Origin: Candidatus Albibeggiatoa sp. nov. BB20
GTDB lineage: Bacteria > Pseudomonadota > Gammaproteobacteria > Beggiatoales > Beggiatoaceae
Direction of reading: 5' to 3'
Length of the DNA stretch: 29,101 nucleotides
Assembly: GCA_016744725.1 (NCBI GenBank)
Contig: JADGDW010000040.1
Location: 1-29,101 of the forward strand
Below, one piece after another: positions 1-8,113 of this stretch. A model generated the notes under the pieces. The model did not search any database, was not told the origin of the DNA, and was given only the letters and a program-made list of their open reading frames with translations. Both the position numbers and the translations under genes were made by a program. How positions within the stretch are numbered: the first letter of the stretch is position 1; every line of letters begins with the position of its first letter.

Positions 1-150
1 TCTTATCTCAAATGCTTCACAGGTCTGACGCACCAAATCCTTGACTCTTAATCCTACTTCTCCTGTTAACACTTGGTATCTATATTTCGTTACCCAAACG
101 AAGTGATATTCGATGTTATATACTGTGTGGCTACCGTATCTGTATTCTAT
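1..150 (-). pseudogene. tnpA: IS200/IS605-type transposase TnpA (Y1 family), 5' part, cut by the left edge
   Basis: Read on the minus strand from about position 150 to the edge, the frame gives 50 residues including EYRYGSHTVYNIEYHFVWV and TKYRYQVLTGEVGLRVKDL. This is the characteristic N-terminus of IS200-group TnpA, the small HUH/Y1 single-strand transposase. The HxH and catalytic Tyr lie outside the window. The family normally starts Met-Glu-Tyr, but the codon before GAA-TAC here is ATA (148-150), with an in-frame TGA two codons further upstream (154-156) and no ATG, GTG or TTG in between. The gene may therefore be inactive or use a non-standard start. A minus-strand TATAAT lies just upstream. 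Identity is firm; the pseudogene status is inferred from the missing start alone. Confidence 0.8.
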
Positions 151-180
151 GTCTCATATTATAAGCCATTCTTGATAGCA

Positions 181-223
181 CTACCCAACAGTAAACTTTC
201 AGGGGTAGCATAATGTTACCCCT
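181..223. repeat. Overlapping inverted repeats at the 5' end of the IS200 element
   Basis: CTACCC (181-186) pairs with GGGTAG (203-208), and AGGGGTA (201-207) pairs perfectly with TACCCCT (217-223) around a 9-nt loop. IS200/IS605 elements carry subterminal hairpins recognised by TnpA, and a 5' hairpin that blocks outside transcription, so this fits the left end of the element. The second hairpin is followed by TTTT on the plus strand and could also act as a terminator. The exact element end cannot be fixed without a second copy. Confidence 0.5.
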
Positions 224-268
224 TTTGATTATTTAGGATTGAGGATTAAATAATTTCTGCGTAACGAC

Positions 269-3130
269 TTAACCCATCACTCTTTGCCATAAATACTGCA
301 CATTATTTTGATGTTCAGCAAATTTATCATGCTTCACTTGTGCCGATTTGTCTTGTAAAGCTAAACGATGAGTTTCAGCACGATAAGCACGATAAGCATT
401 ACCTAAACGTTCACAAGCTGATTCGGTTAACAAATCATGATCGACAAACTTACGTAACATCGGCAACATACCCGTAGTATCCAATAAACTTGGAAAATCC
501 ACAGCCCAACGCAATACACCATACTGAATCATAAATTCAATATCAACAACTCCACCAACACCTTGTTTAATATCAAATATTTCTTTGTTGCTCTTGTCTA
601 AATTGTTACGCATTTTCTCACGCATATCACACACATCCTGTTTTAGCTTTTCAGGATCACGTTTTTGGGTAATCACTTTGCGTCGAATGGTTTCAAATTG
701 ATCCATGCAGACCTTATCACCTGCAATTGCACGGGCACGAACTAAGGCTTGATGCTCCCAAGTCCAAGCTTCCTCAAATTGGTATTTCTCAAATGAATCA
801 AAACTGGCCACCATCATGCCAGCATTACCACCGGGACGTAAGCGAGCATCCACTTCATACAATGAACCCGCCGCCGTATTAGTGGTAATAATATGAATAA
901 TCCGTTGTGCCAACCGCATGAAAAATACACTGTTATCCACGCATTTTCCACCATCGGTCATTTGTTGGCTGCCATGACTATTGTGTACGAAAACAATATC
1001 TAAATCAGAACTATAACTTAATTCAATCCCACCAGACTTGCCATAACCAATCACACAAAATCCAGCAGTTTGTAATTCATTATCAAATTTAAATTGTGGT
1101 TTACCATGTTTGTGAGTGATAAAATTCCAGGCAATACTTAATGCTTTCTGCACAATGGTGTCAGCAATTGCACCTAAATAATCACTGGCCAATTCAACAC
1201 TTAAATTACCCGATAATTCCGCCGCTGCAACATGTAACACATACGCACGTTTAAATTGGCGCAAACTATCCATTTGCATTTCTAAATCATCTAACGGTAA
1301 ATGTGCCATTTGAGACTGTAAAGCACTGTCTAATTCATTGGGTTTCAGCGGGTCATACAAGCGTCTTGGGTCTAATAATTCGTCTAATAACAAAGGATAA
1401 CGAGTTAGTTGAGTGGCAACCCATTGGCTAGAGACGCACAGTTTAACCAATTGTTGTAGCACTTGCGGACGCTCAATTAATAACGCCAAATACACTGAAC
1501 GTTGGGCAATCGCGTTGATAAATTCTAAAGTGCGTAATAAGGCTAAATCTTTATTTTCGTCCTGGCTCGCAGTTTCCAATAATAATGGCATCACCGTATC
1601 TAAGCGTTGACGGGCACGATTGCTGAGTTTTTGTAAAGTATAGGAATTAGAAAACTCACGTAATTTTTTCAAGATATTTTCGGGTTGTTCATAGTCTACA
1701 TCTACAAAGTATTGCACTACATCATCATTATCGAGTTGATTTTCCCATACACTTTGCCAAATACTATCCTGTTGTTGAGTTGGAGACTCTTCTACTTCTG
1801 GGGCAAACACTTGCTCAAACTGCCCATTGACAGCATCTAAATGTTTGGTCAATGCCAGCATAAATTCATCCCAGTGCGCATATCCCATTACATAAGCTAA
1901 ACGTTGTTGGTTGAGTTCATCGCTGGGTAAGGTTTGAGTTTGTTGGTCATCAATGGCTTGTAAACGGTTTTCAGCCGTGCGTAAAAACCGATAAGCTTGC
2001 TCCAACTCGGTTGCATCTTGTTCCATCAATAATTCATATTCTTGCAATACAGCCAAGGTTTTTAATAAATTACGTTCTTGCAACGCGGGTTGACGACCGC
2101 CACGCATCAGTTGGAATAGCTGACAAGTAAACTCAACTTCTCGGATACCGCCACGACCCAATTTAATATTATTTTCCAAGCCTTTGCGATGTGCTTCTTG
2201 GTCAATCATTTCCTTCATACGCCGAAACTCACCAATCGAGTTGTAATCTAAATAGCGACGATAAACAAAGGGTTTCAACATATCAAGCAATGAGACACCT
2301 TGTTCAATATCACCTGCTACCGCACGGGCTTTGATAAACGCATAACGTTCCCAGTCACGAGCATGAGATTGGTAATAATCTTCCATCGCGGCAAAGTGCA
2401 TAACTAAAGGCCCACTATCGCCAAATGGACGCAGACGCATATCAACCCGAAATACAAAACCATCGCCCGTCACTGTATTGAGCAGATGAATCACTTGCTG
2501 TCCAACCCGCAAAAAGAATTCTTGATTGGTTCGAGGTTTGCGTGGATGGTTGGTTTCACCACTTTCAGGATAGGCAAAAATCAAATCAATATCAGAGGAA
2601 AAATTAAGTTCACGTCCACCCAGTTTGCCCATACCCAGCACAATCATTTTTTGTACTTCACCTTCTGGGCTTAGTGGCGTGCCCCATTGTTTTTCCCATT
2701 TGGCATATTGGTAACGGGTGGCAGCATCAATTAGGGTATCGGCTAAATCAGACAATGCACGTAAACTTTCATCCAAACTAGCCCAACCTGCCATATCACG
2801 CCATGCAATTTTGCTCATTTCACGCCGTCGATAAGTTCGTAATTGCTGCATTACCTGATTTTCATCAGTCTCAACACTAAAATCGAGTTCAAATTTTTCA
2901 TAGGGTTTAAGTAGGTAATCATCCGTGAGTAAATCATTTAACAAACCTGCTGACAAAATACAGCTTTTAGCAATAAAAGGGCTACAAGACCAGATTTTCT
3001 GAATACTGTCGAAAATGGGCTGATTTTGCTGAAGAGCTTGGATTAATTCTGGCGGTGCTTTTTGCTCAAAATCCGACCAAGCATATTGAAATGGGATTTG
3101 TAATAATTCAGGAAGCGATTGGACATCCAT
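269..3130 (-). CDS. glnE: Glutamine synthetase adenylyltransferase / adenylyl-removing enzyme
   Basis: Bifunctional regulator of nitrogen assimilation: it adenylylates glutamine synthetase (GlnA) to switch it off and removes AMP by phosphorolysis to switch it on, under PII (GlnB) control, in the cytoplasm. The 953-residue length is normal. Two nucleotidyltransferase domains are visible, each with the GxGxxGGxEL...SSDxD signature. The N-terminal adenylyl-removing half has GMGKLGGRELNFSSDIDL at 166-183 (metal ligands D180/D182). The C-terminal adenylylating half has GYGKSGGIELSYSSDLDI at 695-712 (D709/D711). GRGGIREVEF (325-334) and GVGGVVDIEF (857-866) are the matching helical-domain motifs. 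AAGGA lies 7-8 nt before the ATG. It appears to be monocistronic. No obvious terminator follows; the IS200 fragment lies directly downstream. Confidence 0.97.
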   Translation of the reverse strand: MDVQSLPELLQIPFQYAWSDFEQKAPPELIQALQQNQPIFDSIQKIWSCSPFIAKSCILSAGLLNDLLTDDYLLKPYEKFELDFSVETDENQVMQQLRTYRRREMSKIAWRDMAGWASLDESLRALSDLADTLIDAATRYQYAKWEKQWGTPLSPEGEVQKMIVLGMGKLGGRELNFSSDIDLIFAYPESGETNHPRKPRTNQEFFLRVGQQVIHLLNTVTGDGFVFRVDMRLRPFGDSGPLVMHFAAMEDYYQSHARDWERYAFIKARAVAGDIEQGVSLLDMLKPFVYRRYLDYNSIGEFRRMKEMIDQEAHRKGLENNIKLGRGGIREVEFTCQLFQLMRGGRQPALQERNLLKTLAVLQEYELLMEQDATELEQAYRFLRTAENRLQAIDDQQTQTLPSDELNQQRLAYVMGYAHWDEFMLALTKHLDAVNGQFEQVFAPEVEESPTQQQDSIWQSVWENQLDNDDVVQYFVDVDYEQPENILKKLREFSNSYTLQKLSNRARQRLDTVMPLLLETASQDENKDLALLRTLEFINAIAQRSVYLALLIERPQVLQQLVKLCVSSQWVATQLTRYPLLLDELLDPRRLYDPLKPNELDSALQSQMAHLPLDDLEMQMDSLRQFKRAYVLHVAAAELSGNLSVELASDYLGAIADTIVQKALSIAWNFITHKHGKPQFKFDNELQTAGFCVIGYGKSGGIELSYSSDLDIVFVHNSHGSQQMTDGGKCVDNSVFFMRLAQRIIHIITTNTAAGSLYEVDARLRPGGNAGMMVASFDSFEKYQFEEAWTWEHQALVRARAIAGDKVCMDQFETIRRKVITQKRDPEKLKQDVCDMREKMRNNLDKSNKEIFDIKQGVGGVVDIEFMIQYGVLRWAVDFPSLLDTTGMLPMLRKFVDHDLLTESACERLGNAYRAYRAETHRLALQDKSAQVKHDKFAEHQNNVQYLWQRVMG

Positions 3131-3438
3131 GAGGCATTCCTTATGATATTTGGGAGTTGCGTATTAAAGTTATTATTTTTTTGTAAATCGAAAATTCCTC
3201 TCGTAGTTTATCATTTTTCTGGGTTATTATTGGAGGGGATTGATTTGATGTTTGGTATTGAAGCGATAATAAATGCGATGATGCTTGATTGCATTTTAAG
3301 CTGCAAAGCTTATTCAGAATGATTTTGCGCAATTGTTTCGATTTTTTGCATTATTGAAAAGCAAACCAAAAACGATCAGCAATTTAGTGTATTGAATTAT
3401 GTTGTTACTACCCATTCCCGTATATTACGTAACAATAA
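3131..3438. other. Gene-free spacer upstream of glnE
   Basis: AT-rich spacer between the glnE start and the degraded ATPase gene. It must hold the glnE promoter, but no box pair stands out. Two short open frames here (plus 3119-3322, minus 3141-3332) lack a ribosome site and any recognisable sequence. Nothing else is seen. Confidence 0.4.
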
Positions 3439-3971
3439 ACCTTCCTCAAACAACTTAGCGCAACCGAACAAACTAAAATCATCTTAGCCTTTGACGAATA
3501 CGAAGACCTGCACACCAAATTCCTGCAAAAATCACCCGAAACCACAGCCCAATGACTTGCCGCGATGCGTAGCTTCTGCAACAACAAACCCAAGCCATAT
3601 TTCTATTCGTCGGCGCAATCCAATTCATCAATCTGAAAAATCCCAACTAGAATGAATACTTCCCGCAAGCCAAACAATTCCCAGTCGGCTACCTCAGCGC
3701 ACAAGACACCACCAAACTGGTCACTGACATTGTGGATAAAATCTACCAACTCACCACAGGACATCCCGCACTAATTCAAACGATTTGCTACGAATTGGTA
3801 CGCATTGCCAATATGGCTGCCCGAAAAAACATGACCATGGACGATTTAGAAACCATCACCGAAGAACAAATACTTAAACGTGATAACAGCATGATTAACA
3901 TCTTCTGGACACAATTCTGTATGCCGCTCTTTCAATAATGGCTACAACTCTATAGAGAAATGTTGGAATAA
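3439..3971 (+). pseudogene. Degraded AAA-like (STAND/ORC-type) ATPase, C-terminal half
   Basis: Translation in two frames gives a broken but continuous protein. First comes FLKQLSATEQTKIILAFDEY with a Walker-B-like ILAFDEYEDLH, then an in-frame TGA (about 3553). A frameshift near 3585 follows, then QAIFLFVGAIQFINL, a TAG in 'NPN*NEYFP' (about 3647), and VGYLSAQDTTKLVTDIVDKI leading into LTTGHPALIQTICYELV. A last TAA (3936-3938) interrupts LFQ*WLQLYREMLE, whose natural stop is at 3969-3971. The GHPxLxQxxCYELV segment is typical of AAA-like NTPases common in filamentous sulfur bacteria and cyanobacteria. The Walker A half is missing. The coding strand is rich in A and C, unlike neighbouring genes, which suggests acquisition followed by decay. 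The family is assigned by motif only. Confidence 0.75.
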
Positions 3972-4121
3972 ATATGGCCTTAATCTACAAAAAAAATCAT
4001 ATACTTATCTCCGCTTGGAGCAAGCATGGATATAAGCTATCTTCTGTACTCTGTGAGCTTTCACTCTTACTTGAATGATGGTTTAGTACGGAAACATAAC
4101 TTGTATTTATGCTTTTGCACA

Positions 4122-4142
4122 CTTATATTTTAAAAATATAAG
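4122..4142. promoter_or_regulatory. 21-bp perfect palindrome, possible activator/operator site
   Basis: CTTATATTTT (4122-4131) and AAAATATAAG (4133-4142) are exact inverted copies around a single A. The centre lies about 75 bp before the transcription start predicted from the sigma-54-like box at 4181-4197, a usual distance for an enhancer-binding protein. It could instead be an AT-rich hairpin without function. No protein can be assigned from sequence alone. Confidence 0.45.
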
Positions 4143-4180
4143 CTTAATTTGACTCCACTGCATTGTTCTACATTAGTGCG

Positions 4181-4197
4181 CTGGTAATTGTTTTGCA
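4181..4197 (+). promoter_or_regulatory. Sigma-54 type (-24/-12) promoter candidate
   Basis: TGGTAATTGTTTTGCA (4182-4197) has the invariant GG and GC exactly 10 nt apart and the full TTGCA -12 element; the -24 side is weaker (TGGTA against TGGCA). Transcription would start near 4207. That is downstream of the ATG at 4204 and about 26 nt before the ATG at 4234, which has its own GGAG. It therefore supports the later translation start. Confidence 0.5.
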
Positions 4198-4233
4198 CTG
4201 GCTATGTTATATTTGGTTGATTTTGGAGCAGTA

Positions 4234-6396
4234 ATGCAAGCACGTCCACTACAAAAAATCCTTTATCAGCATTATCTATCCGCATCATTATTACCTGTCT
4301 TTGTGGTCGAGCTGCTGTTACTTTTACTTTACTTCAGCATTATTACGCTTATTACAACTGCAACCACAGACACCTTATTAGAAAAAGCCCGCCAAGACAC
4401 GCATGAAATTGCGATTCGTGAAGCCCAAAAATTAAACCTTGAATTTAGAGAAGTTTCTACACTTGCTCGTTTTATACAAATGGAACAACAGCAGTTTTTC
4501 CTTGCGCCACAAGCCTATGGTTTGCCTAATGGGCGACCTCTATTTGATATTGCTGAAAACGGGGTATTTTTTAAATTTAATGATAATAGTGGCGCAAGTT
4601 TATATTATTCTTCACAAACAGAAATCAATGATAAAGCTTATGAAAAAGCCTTAAAAACCGAAGCATTTGATCCATTGTTGAAAAATATTGTGACCCATAA
4701 TCCACATGCTATCTCGGCTTACTTTAATAGTTATGACAATATGAATCGGATTTATCCTTTTATTAACAATGTAGCCGAGCAGCTCGGTGCACATATGACA
4801 ATGCAAGATTTTAATTTTTACTATGAGGCAGATGCAGAACATAATCCTGCACGACAGCCCGTTTGGACAGATGCTTATCTTGATCCAACAGGCCAAGGCT
4901 GGATGGTCTCCTGTATCGTGCCGATTTATTCAGGGAGCTTTTTAGAAGGGGTGTCTGGTATTGATGTGACTATCAAGCAATTCTCGGAAAATATTCTCAC
5001 TTTAGATTTACCTTGGCAAGGCAGTGCTTTTTTACTCAATGAAGAAGGTGCAATTCTAGCAATGCCTGAAAGTATTGAGCATTACTTTGGCTTACAAGAA
5101 TTAAAACACCATATTCACGACGCAACACTGACAGAAACTATTAAAAAACCAGAAAATTTCAATTTAACTAAGAACAAAGACTCTAATATTGCCAATAAAA
5201 TAAAACATATCTTAGAAACAAAAAAGGATGTAAACGATTTTCAGCTTAAACAAAGAGATTTCTTACTGATTCAGGAAGTGATTGAAGAAACGGGATGGCG
5301 GCTTTTTGTCCTAATTGAAAAAAAGCAAATTTATGCCAGTGTTTATGAATTAGAGCAATTTGCTAAGCGGATTGGTTATGGTATGATTATATTTATGATA
5401 TTGTTTTATCTGGTTTTTTTCTCGTATCTTATCCAAAAGTCACATCGCGTTTCAGCTCAAATTGCAACACCAATAACAGAACTTGCTAATGTGACCTCTC
5501 ATTTTCATGAGCAACTGAAACAAGTCCAATTACCCTTCTCAAAATCCTATATTCTTGAAGTAAAACAACTGACTGATAATTTCAATCAGATGATATTAGA
5601 ATTACAGGAATTATTTAATCATTTAGAATTAAAAGTGCAAAGCCGTACCCAACAAATTGAGCAGAAAAATCAAGATTTAGTGTTACTCAATCAAGAAAAA
5701 AATGAGTTTTTAGGGATTGCTGCTCATGATTTAAAAAATCCGCTACAAGCGATTCAAGGTTCAGCTCAACTAATTGAAATTACATTAGAAGATGAGGGTT
5801 TTGCAACAAAGTCAGAGGTGATTGAATTTGCCTACATGATTAATTTGAGTGCTGAACGCATGTTTGAATTAATTACTAATTTATTGGATGTAAATGCCAT
5901 TGAATCAGGAAAAATCACACTAAATTTACGAGAAGTGGATATTCTGCCTATTTTACAAAAAGTAGTGACGGAATATACAAGAAAAGCCTTATTAAAAAAT
6001 ATTATTGTGCATTTTGAACCTCAATTAACTTGTTATACAACTTATGTTGATATTAATACCTTGCATCAAGTGTTAGACAATTTAATTTCTAATGCGGTGA
6101 AATATTCGCCACTCAACAAAAATATTCATATTCATATTTTCCATCAATCAACCCGTATCAGAATAGAAATTCAAGATCAAGGGCAAGGTTTAAGCCCTGA
6201 AGATCAGACTAAATTATTCGGCAAATTCACTCGTTTAACTGCTAAACCCACAGGGGATGAACATTCAACAGGCTTGGGGTTATTTATCGTGAAAAAATTA
6301 GTTACCGCTTTAAATGGCCAAGTATGGTGTGAAAGTGAGCAAGGACAAGGGGCAACCTTTATTTTGACTTTACCAATGACTAAAATTATTGATTAA
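4234..6396 (+). CDS. Membrane sensor histidine kinase with dCache-like sensor
   Basis: Inner-membrane sensor kinase, 720 residues from the ATG at 4234, which has GGAG 5 nt upstream; an upstream ATG at 4204 would lie before the predicted transcript start. Residues below count from 4234. TM1 is about 18-42. A periplasmic region (about 45-380) contains WTDAYLDPTGQGWMVSCIVP and VSGIDVTIKQF, as in dCache sensors for small ligands. TM2 is about 382-401. A HAMP-like linker (IATPITELANV) and a coiled coil follow. HisKA has GIAAHDLKNPL with phospho-acceptor H498. The HATPase has the N box VLDNLISNAVKYSP, G1 DQGQGL, F box LFGKFTRL and G2 STGLGLF. No receiver domain or neighbouring partner regulator is present. 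Its catalytic half is almost the same as that of the kinase at 20729-22519. The ligand is unknown. Confidence 0.9.
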   Translation: MQARPLQKILYQHYLSASLLPVFVVELLLLLLYFSIITLITTATTDTLLEKARQDTHEIAIREAQKLNLEFREVSTLARFIQMEQQQFFLAPQAYGLPNGRPLFDIAENGVFFKFNDNSGASLYYSSQTEINDKAYEKALKTEAFDPLLKNIVTHNPHAISAYFNSYDNMNRIYPFINNVAEQLGAHMTMQDFNFYYEADAEHNPARQPVWTDAYLDPTGQGWMVSCIVPIYSGSFLEGVSGIDVTIKQFSENILTLDLPWQGSAFLLNEEGAILAMPESIEHYFGLQELKHHIHDATLTETIKKPENFNLTKNKDSNIANKIKHILETKKDVNDFQLKQRDFLLIQEVIEETGWRLFVLIEKKQIYASVYELEQFAKRIGYGMIIFMILFYLVFFSYLIQKSHRVSAQIATPITELANVTSHFHEQLKQVQLPFSKSYILEVKQLTDNFNQMILELQELFNHLELKVQSRTQQIEQKNQDLVLLNQEKNEFLGIAAHDLKNPLQAIQGSAQLIEITLEDEGFATKSEVIEFAYMINLSAERMFELITNLLDVNAIESGKITLNLREVDILPILQKVVTEYTRKALLKNIIVHFEPQLTCYTTYVDINTLHQVLDNLISNAVKYSPLNKNIHIHIFHQSTRIRIEIQDQGQGLSPEDQTKLFGKFTRLTAKPTGDEHSTGLGLFIVKKLVTALNGQVWCESEQGQGATFILTLPMTKIID

Positions 6397-6538
6397 CAAT
6401 AGCTCGGATATTTTTTATAACTGATTGTTTTTTGATATACTTTAAATCCCCAGTAAAAATATAAAATACTTTATTTTTCAAATAGTTATAATTTTAGCTA
6501 TGGAAATTTTCAAAAACTGTTCAAAGTATTGATTGGGT

Positions 6539-7102
6539 TTAATTGTACAAAAGCCGTTCCCACTCAAACCATTTACCGGGATCGGTTTTGCGCTCAGGGG
6601 CAATATCACAATGGCCTACGATATGCTCTTGTTTAATTTGTGGGCAAGCTTGTTGTAATAACTTCACTAATTTGACTAGCTCAATATATTGAATATTCGT
6701 ATACCCTAAATCATCACATCCTTCTAACTCAATCCCAATGGAAAAATCATTACACACACTACGTCCTTGAAAACAGGATTGACCTGCGTGCCAAGCTCTA
6801 TCCCAAAATGACACATATTGTACAATTTCGCCCGTACGTCGAATCAAAGCATGAGCAGATACCCGTAAGTCCGCAATATCCGCAAAATACGGGTGCGCTT
6901 GAGGGTCTAAGCGATTCATAAACAAATCATCAATATAATCCTCGCCAAATTCACAAGGTGGTAAACTGATGCTATGAATCACTAATAAGTCAATTTCACT
7001 GTTTTTTGGCCTTTTATCACAATTAGCGGAAGGACAATGTCGGACATTTTCTAACCATCCTGTTGCTAAATCTAAGTTTATTGATTGCACTTTGGTCAAC
7101 AT
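6539..7102 (-). CDS. ampD: 1,6-anhydro-N-acetylmuramyl-L-alanine amidase AmpD
   Basis: Cytoplasmic zinc amidase of peptidoglycan recycling: it cuts the stem peptide from anhydro-MurNAc muropeptides, and in many species thereby keeps AmpR-type beta-lactamase induction low. The 187 residues match the family length. Visible residues are zinc ligand H43 in LLVIHSISLPP, the AWHAGQS segment (103-109), catalytic E125 in SIGIELEG, and GHCDIAPERKTDPG with H164, K172 and D174. There is no signal peptide, which distinguishes it from periplasmic AmiD-type amidases. AGGA lies 8 nt before the ATG. It is divergent from yicC with 43 bp between the start codons. No ampE follows. Confidence 0.95.
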   Translation of the reverse strand: MLTKVQSINLDLATGWLENVRHCPSANCDKRPKNSEIDLLVIHSISLPPCEFGEDYIDDLFMNRLDPQAHPYFADIADLRVSAHALIRRTGEIVQYVSFWDRAWHAGQSCFQGRSVCNDFSIGIELEGCDDLGYTNIQYIELVKLVKLLQQACPQIKQEHIVGHCDIAPERKTDPGKWFEWERLLYN

Positions 7103-7145
7103 AAATTTATCCTAGTCTACTTTGTCAAGCTGAAAGGAATGCGTC

Positions 7146-8015
7146 ATGGTTCGTAGTATGACTGCTTTTGCACGGAAAGAGCAACAAGAACAATGGGGGC
7201 AAATATGCTGGGAACTGCGTTCTGTCAATCATCGCTACTTAGATATTAATATCCGATTACCTGAAGAATTCCGCAATGTTGAAGTCGCGATTCGAGAAAA
7301 AGTACAAGCTAAACTCAAGCGTGGCAAAATAGATTGCACTTTATATTTTAAAGAAAACTATGCAAATGATACCGATTTCACATTAAATACTTCAATCGTA
7401 AAAAAATTACTTGAAGCTGTAGCCAATATCAATACCTTGACAGGAGAAACTAAAACCCCTGCTGCATTAGATATTTTACGTTGGCAAGGTGTGATGGAAA
7501 ACAACCAAGTTGACAATGAAGCATTGCAAGCGACGGTACTGCAACATTTTGCAGCGGCATTGGTCGAACTGATTATTCAACGTGAAAGAGAAGGTCAACA
7601 ACTGGCAGAATTACTCAAGCAACGTTGTGAAACTATTTTAGAACAAGTAGCCAAAGTTAAAGCCATATTGCCTGAAATTTTACAAGCCCAACGTGAACGT
7701 TTACATACTCGCTTAGCAGAATTAACCGAGTTAAACCATGAACGAGTTGAACAAGAAATTGCTATCATTGCCCAAAAAATGGACGTTGCGGAAGAACTAG
7801 ATCGGATGGGTGTACATATTGATGACATTCAAAATATTCTAGCTAAAGCTGAAGGCAATGCCATTGGTCGCCGTTTAGATTTTATGGTGCAAGAGCTACA
7901 TCGAGAAGCCAATACCTTAGGTGCAAAATCGAATCATATCGATACTACTCGCAGCGCAGTTGATTTGAAAGTATTGATCGATCAAATGCGTGAACAGATT
8001 CAAAACATTGAATGA
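7146..8015 (+). CDS. yicC: YicC/YloC family endoribonuclease
   Basis: YicC-family proteins are conserved stress-linked proteins that have been shown to act as endoribonucleases (in E. coli affecting RyhB sRNA decay). The start MVRSMTAFARKE, the segment ELRSVNHRYLDINIRLPE (24-41) and the C-terminal EANTLGAKSNHIDTTRSAVD followed by LKVLIDQMREQIQNIE are family signatures. The 289 residues are a normal length. AAAGGAAT precedes the ATG by about 7 nt. In many gammaproteobacteria yicC sits near gmk or rph; neither is here. It is the first gene rightward from the divergent ampD/yicC spacer, and the response regulator gene follows after 98 bp. Confidence 0.93.
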   Translation: MVRSMTAFARKEQQEQWGQICWELRSVNHRYLDINIRLPEEFRNVEVAIREKVQAKLKRGKIDCTLYFKENYANDTDFTLNTSIVKKLLEAVANINTLTGETKTPAALDILRWQGVMENNQVDNEALQATVLQHFAAALVELIIQREREGQQLAELLKQRCETILEQVAKVKAILPEILQAQRERLHTRLAELTELNHERVEQEIAIIAQKMDVAEELDRMGVHIDDIQNILAKAEGNAIGRRLDFMVQELHREANTLGAKSNHIDTTRSAVDLKVLIDQMREQIQNIE

Positions 8016-8113
8016 AGCATTTTTTCTAGCTAAATATTCATAACTGCTTTGACCTTAAGAAAGAAATACAATACATTACCCCACTTAGAAAGTACGTTGT
8101 AAGGATTTTAGGG

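Larger units (their letters stand above)
3972..4233. other. Spacer with the control region of the sensor kinase
   Basis: It contains a 21-bp perfect palindrome (4122-4142) and a sigma-54-like promoter (4181-4197), described separately. Nothing recognisable is seen in 3972-4100. Confidence 0.4.

Noticed and set aside
3119..3332. Two overlapping small open frames upstream of glnE
   Set aside because: No ribosome site, no recognisable family, and opposite frames overlapping the glnE control region; chance frames.
7103..7145. TTGACA on the minus strand as the ampD -35 box
   Set aside because: With standard spacing the -10 would overlap the ampD start codon; the ribosome site at normal distance argues against a leaderless mRNA.
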